From: a bacterium
Lineage (GTDB): Bacteria; Pseudomonadota; Alphaproteobacteria; Rhizobiales; Aestuariivirgaceae
NCBI GenBank assembly: GCA_022842165.1
Contig: JALHQC010000009.1
Span: forward strand, 52,860 to 116,859
Reading direction: 5' to 3'
DNA: 64,000 nucleotides
Part shown: in pieces, positions 60,622 through 64,000 of the stretch
How positions within the stretch are numbered: position 1 is the first letter of the stretch
Layout: each line of letters starts with the position of its first letter
The notes under the pieces: model-generated
Seen by the model: only the letters and a program-made list of their open reading frames with translations
What the model was told of the DNA's origin: nothing
The model's database searches: none
Translations under genes and position numbers: made by a program

Positions 60622-61166
60622 CCAGAATTCTCGGCATCAGCGGCGCGTTGCGCAAGGCCTCGACCAACACCGGCATGCTGCGCGCGCTGCAGGACCTGGC
60701 GCCTTCGGAGGTGACAATGGAGATCGCCACGCTGCACGGCATTCCGCTGTTCGACGAGGATGACGAGGCTGCAACCGGAAAGCCCGAGGCCGTGGCGGCA
60801 CTCGACCGGCAGATCCGCGCGGCCGATGGAATCGTGATCGCCTGCCCCGAGTATAATTTCTCCGTACCCGGAGTATTGAAGAACGCCACTGACTGGCTGT
60901 CGCGCGGCGGCTCGCCCTTCCGCTGGAAGCGGGTAGGGGTGATCGGCGCCGGCGGCGGCCAGTTCGTCGGCACGGCGCGCGCCCAGTATCACCTGCGCCA
61001 GAACCTGCAGGCGCTGCAGGCAATCACCATGCCGAGGCCCGAGGTCTTCGTGAACCACAACGAGAAAAAGTTCGACAAGGACGGCAACCTCACCGACGCG
61101 GAGACGAAGCGCCATCTGGGCAAGTGGTTCGAGTCCTTCATCGAGTGGGTCGAGAAGAAGCCGTGA
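60618..61166 (+). CDS. NAD(P)H-dependent FMN reductase family protein
   Basis: 182 residues from the ATG overlapping the phr stop. Flavodoxin-like fold: ILGISGALRKASTN (FMN phosphate loop, 4-17), CPEYNFSVPGVLKNATDWLS (about 75) and VIGAGGGQFVGTARAQ. Relatives are azo, chromate and quinone reductases (ArsH/ChrR/YieF group). Coupling to photolyase suggests a role in flavin or quinone redox protection, but this is inference. Confidence 0.9.
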   Translation: MTRILGISGALRKASTNTGMLRALQDLAPSEVTMEIATLHGIPLFDEDDEAATGKPEAVAALDRQIRAADGIVIACPEYNFSVPGVLKNATDWLSRGGSPFRWKRVGVIGAGGGQFVGTARAQYHLRQNLQALQAITMPRPEVFVNHNEKKFDKDGNLTDAETKRHLGKWFESFIEWVEKKP

Positions 61167-61171
61167 GCTGA

Positions 61172-61281
61172 CTTCCCCTCACCGGCCCTTCGGGCGTCCT
61201 CTCCCGCAAGCGGGAGAGGTTGCTTACAGCTTCTCCCGCTTGCGGGAGAAGACGGCGCGGAACGCGCCAGATGAGGGGAAG
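61172..61281. repeat. Palindromic intergenic repeat, CTTCCCCTC class
   Basis: Outer arms CTTCCCCTC (61172-61180) and GAGGGGAAG (61273-61281); inside, CCTCTCCCGC-aa-GCGGGAGAGG followed by TTCTCCCGC-tt-GCGGGAGAA. Related to the element at 122-271. It sits between convergent genes and ends at the last codon of rpe. Confidence 0.85.
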
Positions 61282-61950
61282 TCAGGCCGAGAGGCTCGTC
61301 GCCGCCATGCGGATCGCCGCAATCTCCGCGCCATACTCCTTGGCCTTGAAGATCGCCGAACCCGCCACCAGCACATTCGCCCCGGCGCGGGTGACCTCTG
61401 CCGCATTGGCGCGGGTGATGCCGCCGTCGACCTCGATGTCGATGTTCCGCCCACGGACCATCTCGCGGACTTGCGCGATCTTCTCCAGCATCGCCGGAAT
61501 GAAGGCCTGGCCGCCGAAGCCGGGGTTGACCGTCATGACGAGAATGAGGTCGAGCCGGTCGAGCACATGGTTCAGAACCGAGACGGGCGTCGCCGGATTG
61601 AGCGAGACGCCTGCTTTCTTTCCCATCGCCCTGATCATCTGCAGCGACCGGTCGAGATGAGGCCCGGCCTCGGCATGGACCGTGATGATATCGGCACCCG
61701 CCTTGGCGAAGGCTTCGAGATACCGGTCAGCAGGCGAGATCATCAGGTGCACGTCGAAGGTCTTTCTCGTAACCGGGCGGATCGCCTCGATGATTGGCAT
61801 GCCGAACGAGATGTTGGGCACGAAATGCCCGTCCATCACGTCGACATGGATCCAGTCGGCACCGCCCGCGTCGATGGCACGCACCTCGTCTCCCAGCCGC
61901 GCAAAGTCGGCGGCGAGAATCGAGGGCGAAATCAGCAGCGGGCGGGTCAT
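61282..61950 (-). CDS. rpe: Ribulose-phosphate 3-epimerase
   Basis: 222 residues from ATG 61950, with GGAG at 6-nt spacing; readings extending to 62049 pass through the adjacent repeat. TIM-barrel motifs: [17 protein letters not shown] (with catalytic region), [32 protein letters not shown] and [11 protein letters not shown]. Interconverts ribulose- and xylulose-5-phosphate in the pentose phosphate or Calvin cycles. It lies downstream of gap on the same strand. Confidence 0.96.
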   Translation of the reverse strand: MTRPLLISPSILAADFARLGDEVRAIDAGGADWIHVDVMDGHFVPNISFGMPIIEAIRPVTRKTFDVHLMISPADRYLEAFAKAGADIITVHAEAGPHLDRSLQMIRAMGKKAGVSLNPATPVSVLNHVLDRLDLILVMTVNPGFGGQAFIPAMLEKIAQVREMVRGRNIDIEVDGGITRANAAEVTRAGANVLVAGSAIFKAKEYGAEIAAIRMAATSLSA

Positions 61951-61966
61951 GGCGATCTCCATAAGG

Positions 61967-62059
61967 CCCCTCCCCCTTGTGGGGAGGGGTTGGGGTGGGG
62001 GTGGCTGGCAACAGGACTCGCGAGACCTCCACCCTAGCCCTCCCCACAAGGGGGAGGGG
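61967..62059. repeat. Palindromic repeat with 19-bp perfect arms between gap and rpe
   Basis: Bases 61967-61985 and 62041-62059 are a perfect 19-bp inverted repeat (CCCCTCCCCCTTGTGGGGA and complement), with a shorter CCCTCCCC/GGGGAGGGG structure nested at the left end and GGGGTGGGGGTGG purine runs in between. Confidence 0.85.
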
Positions 62060-62091
62060 ACCGTAGAGGGTCTATCCCGTATGTCATCCGG

Positions 62092-63102
62092 TCAGATCAG
62101 CTTGCCCATTGCAACTGCTGTGTCGCTCATGCGGTTCGAGAAGCCCCACTCATTGTCGTACCACGACAGGATGCGCACGAAGTTTCCTTCCATCACCTTG
62201 GTCTGGTCCATGTGGAAGGTCGATGAATTGGGATTGTGGTTGAAGTCGATCGAGACATTGGGCTCGGTGGTATAGCCGAGAATGCCCTTAAGCGGGCCTT
62301 CGGCGGCAGCCTTGATCGCCGCGTTGATCTCCTCGACGTTGGTGTTGCGCTTGGCCACGAACTTGAAATCGACGACCGAGACGTTCGGCGTCGGCACGCG
62401 GATCGAGGTGCCGTCAAGACGGCCCTTCAATTCCGGAATGACGAGGCCGATGGCCTTCGCCGCACCCGTAGAGGTGGGGATCATCGACATCGCCGCGGCG
62501 CGCGCCCGGTAGAGGTCCTTGTGCATCGTGTCCAGCGTCGGCTGGTCGCCGGTATAGGCATGAATCGTGGTCATGAAGCCATGATCGATGCCGACTGCTT
62601 CGTGCAGCACGAAGGCCACGGGGGCGAGGCAATTGGTGGTGCAGGAGGCGTTCGAGATGACGATGTGGTCCTTCGTCAGCTTGTGGTGGTTGACGCCATA
62701 GACCACGGTGAGGTCGGCGCCATCGGCGGGGGCCGAGACGATGACGCGCTTGGCGCCGGCGGCGAGATGCGCGGACGCCTTCTCCTTCGAGGCGAAGATC
62801 CCGGTGCACTCGAGCGCGATATCGACGCCCAGATCCTTCCACGGCAGCTGGCTCGGGTCCTTGATTGCCGTCACCTTGAAGCTGTCCGTGCCGATCGAGA
62901 TCGTGTCGCCCTTGGTCGTCACCTCATGCGGGAAACGGCCATGCACCGAGTCGTAGCGCAACAGATGCGCGTTGGTTTCGACCGGCCCCAGATCGTTGAC
63001 GCCGACGATGTCGATATCCTTGCGGCCCGACTCGTAGATGGCGCGGACAATATTGCGGCCGATGCGGCCAAAGCCGTTGATGGCGACACGGACTTTCGTC
63101 AT
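62092..63102 (-). CDS. gap: Glyceraldehyde-3-phosphate dehydrogenase
   Basis: 336 residues, standard length. NAD-binding [17 protein letters not shown], the active-site Cys in [13 protein letters not shown] (about 152) and the [14 protein letters not shown]-terminal motif are intact. The residue after the second beta strand is in the VNDLGPVE segment, compatible with NAD or dual specificity. A TATAAG -10-like hexamer precedes it at about 63141-63146 (minus strand) without a good -35. Confidence 0.97.
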   Translation of the reverse strand: MTKVRVAINGFGRIGRNIVRAIYESGRKDIDIVGVNDLGPVETNAHLLRYDSVHGRFPHEVTTKGDTISIGTDSFKVTAIKDPSQLPWKDLGVDIALECTGIFASKEKASAHLAAGAKRVIVSAPADGADLTVVYGVNHHKLTKDHIVISNASCTTNCLAPVAFVLHEAVGIDHGFMTTIHAYTGDQPTLDTMHKDLYRARAAAMSMIPTSTGAAKAIGLVIPELKGRLDGTSIRVPTPNVSVVDFKFVAKRNTNVEEINAAIKAAAEGPLKGILGYTTEPNVSIDFNHNPNSSTFHMDQTKVMEGNFVRILSWYDNEWGFSNRMSDTAVAMGKLI

Positions 63103-63192
63103 GGCTTTCTCCAGATGAAGGTGACTTTGAATCTTGCGCGCACTTATAGAGATTTTGCCCGGGCGCGGAAGAGGGAAGTTGAGGTACGTAAC

Positions 63193-63840
63193 TCAAACCT
63201 GCCGGGCGGGATAGTGTTTGGGGAACAGGGCGGCCAGAGCCGTCTTGACGATGGTGTTTGCCTCGGCGGCCGTCACCCGGCCCGGATGGCCCGCACCATC
63301 CGCCGCGACGCCCAGCCACAGCCCGTCGCAGAGCGATTCCAGCGTCCGCATCGCCAGTATCGGGGTAATGACGTAGCCCCCTTCGGCAATCAGCGCCTCG
63401 CAGAGCTTCAGTGTCGCCTGCTGGCGTTCGGCATCGGGGCCGGCGCAGATCTGGTCATAGGTCGGACGTCCCTGCGTCTCGCCCCAGAAGGCGATCCATG
63501 CGCCAAGCTTTTCCGCCGTGAAAACGGCGGGGTCGAAATCGGCCCGTAGCAGCGCGCTCAGCCGTTCCGGTGCACCTGGTCCTGCCGCCGCCATTGCTGC
63601 CTGCCAGTGCTGCCGGTATTCCTCCGCCAGGAACTGCAGCACGGCAGCGAGCAAACGGTCCTTGCTTTCGAAATGGAAAATGATGATGCCGACCGACAAT
63701 CCCGCCGCGCGGGCGACATCGGCAATCGTCAGCGCCGCATAGCCCTTCTGGCCCAGCACGCGGATGGTCGAATCGATCAGTTGCTGGCGGCGGACATCGC
63801 GCGAGGCCTTGCGGACCGGAACAGGTGCAGCCGAAGTCAT
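63193..63840 (-). CDS. betI: Choline-responsive TetR repressor BetI
   Basis: 215 residues from ATG 63840 (a GTG at 63861 is possible but overlaps the upstream stop). N-terminal HTH with RRQQLIDSTIRVLGQKGYAAL, TIADVARAAGLSVGIIIFHFESKDRLL; the effector domain contains AWIAFWGETQGRPTYDQIC, close to BetI proteins (FWAxAMHxPxxxRxQ-like region). BetI represses choline-to-betaine genes until choline binds. choXWV at 7.6-10.8 kb is a plausible distant target. Confidence 0.85.
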   Translation of the reverse strand: MTSAAPVPVRKASRDVRRQQLIDSTIRVLGQKGYAALTIADVARAAGLSVGIIIFHFESKDRLLAAVLQFLAEEYRQHWQAAMAAAGPGAPERLSALLRADFDPAVFTAEKLGAWIAFWGETQGRPTYDQICAGPDAERQQATLKLCEALIAEGGYVITPILAMRTLESLCDGLWLGVAADGAGHPGRVTAAEANTIVKTALAALFPKHYPARQV

Positions 63841-63844
63841 GGCG

Positions 63845-64000
63845 TCAGGCCTTTCGCGCACGGATGTGGGAAGGGCAATGTTCGCCCTTGTCCAGCACCA
63901 CCAGCATGCGCTCCCAGATATCGATGTTGTGATCGACGAAATGATGGCCGAGCTCGGCCGAGGCCTTTTCGTATAGAGGGCCCTTCATCGCGGCTATCTC
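63845..64000 (-). CDS. Unidentified protein, C-terminal 51 residues (partial)
   Basis: Open through the window edge and ending in TGA at 63845-63847, 4 nt before the betI ATG, so it is likely co-transcribed with betI. The visible end contains YEKASAELGHHFVDHNIDIW and a final CPSHIRARKA. I do not recognise the family. Given betI, a role in choline, betaine or related amine catabolism is possible but not supported by the residues themselves. Confidence 0.7.
   Translation of the reverse strand, partial: EIAAMKGPLYEKASAELGHHFVDHNIDIWERMLVVLDKGEHCPSHIRARKA

Overview
The window is about 62% GC by eye, densely coded on both strands, and reads as chromosomal DNA of an alphaproteobacterium, most likely Hyphomicrobiales (Rhizobiales). 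Supporting evidence: a GcrA cell-cycle regulator with GANTC-rich regulatory regions, the rpsT-dnaA-dnaN-recF-gyrB block, ChoXWV-type choline uptake with a BetI repressor, a 371-residue double-domain dCTP deaminase, argD-argF-hslO synteny, and many GC-rich palindromic intergenic repeats. There is no integrase, insertion sequence, prophage, CRISPR array or toxin-antitoxin pair, so this looks like core chromosome with metabolic cassettes rather than an island.

Layout. 1-7.5 kb: a nucleoside uptake and breakdown operon (BMP-type binding protein, fused ATPase, two permeases, cdd, purine nucleoside phosphorylase, deoA, deoB). 7.6-10.8 kb (minus): choXWV. 11-12 kb: a Gfo/Idh/MocA dehydrogenase. 12-19.4 kb: rpsT, dnaA, dnaN, recF, gyrB. 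19.7-28.5 kb: a CUT2-type ABC transporter translationally coupled to an amidohydrolase and an RraA-type aldolase, followed by an amidohydrolase_2 (lactonase-like) protein and an FMN-dependent 2-hydroxyacid oxidase, with a convergent polysaccharide-deacetylase-fold hydrolase. This is a catabolic cassette of unknown substrate and the best candidate for new biology. 29.4-36.2 kb: tRNA-Gly(CCC), dcd, apaG, an ArgE-like deacylase, a SulP transporter and a CocE-type hydrolase. 36.4-39.2 kb: an L,D-transpeptidase, a sulfotransferase and an HSL-type esterase. 39.2-46.5 kb: phoR-pstSCAB-phoU-phoB with a visible PHO-box-like site before pstS. 46.7-50.7 kb: gcrA, divergent from argD-argF-hslO, sharing an intergenic region loaded with cell-cycle motifs. 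51-58 kb: a peptide-type ABC operon with two tandem Tat-exported binding proteins. 58-64 kb: a metallo-beta-lactamase-fold hydrolase, a photolyase coupled to a flavin reductase, rpe, gap, betI and a partial gene.

Cross-cutting observations. Every ABC binding-protein gene here (six of six) is directly followed by a strong hairpin or palindromic repeat before the next gene. Several starts are non-ATG but well supported: CTG for deoB, TTG for gcrA, pstC and sulP, GTG for recF. Intrinsic terminators favour 10-11 bp stems capped by GNRA tetraloops. Two convergent gene pairs overlap by 4 nt at their stop codons. All functions are inferred from sequence motifs and family knowledge; no database search was run.
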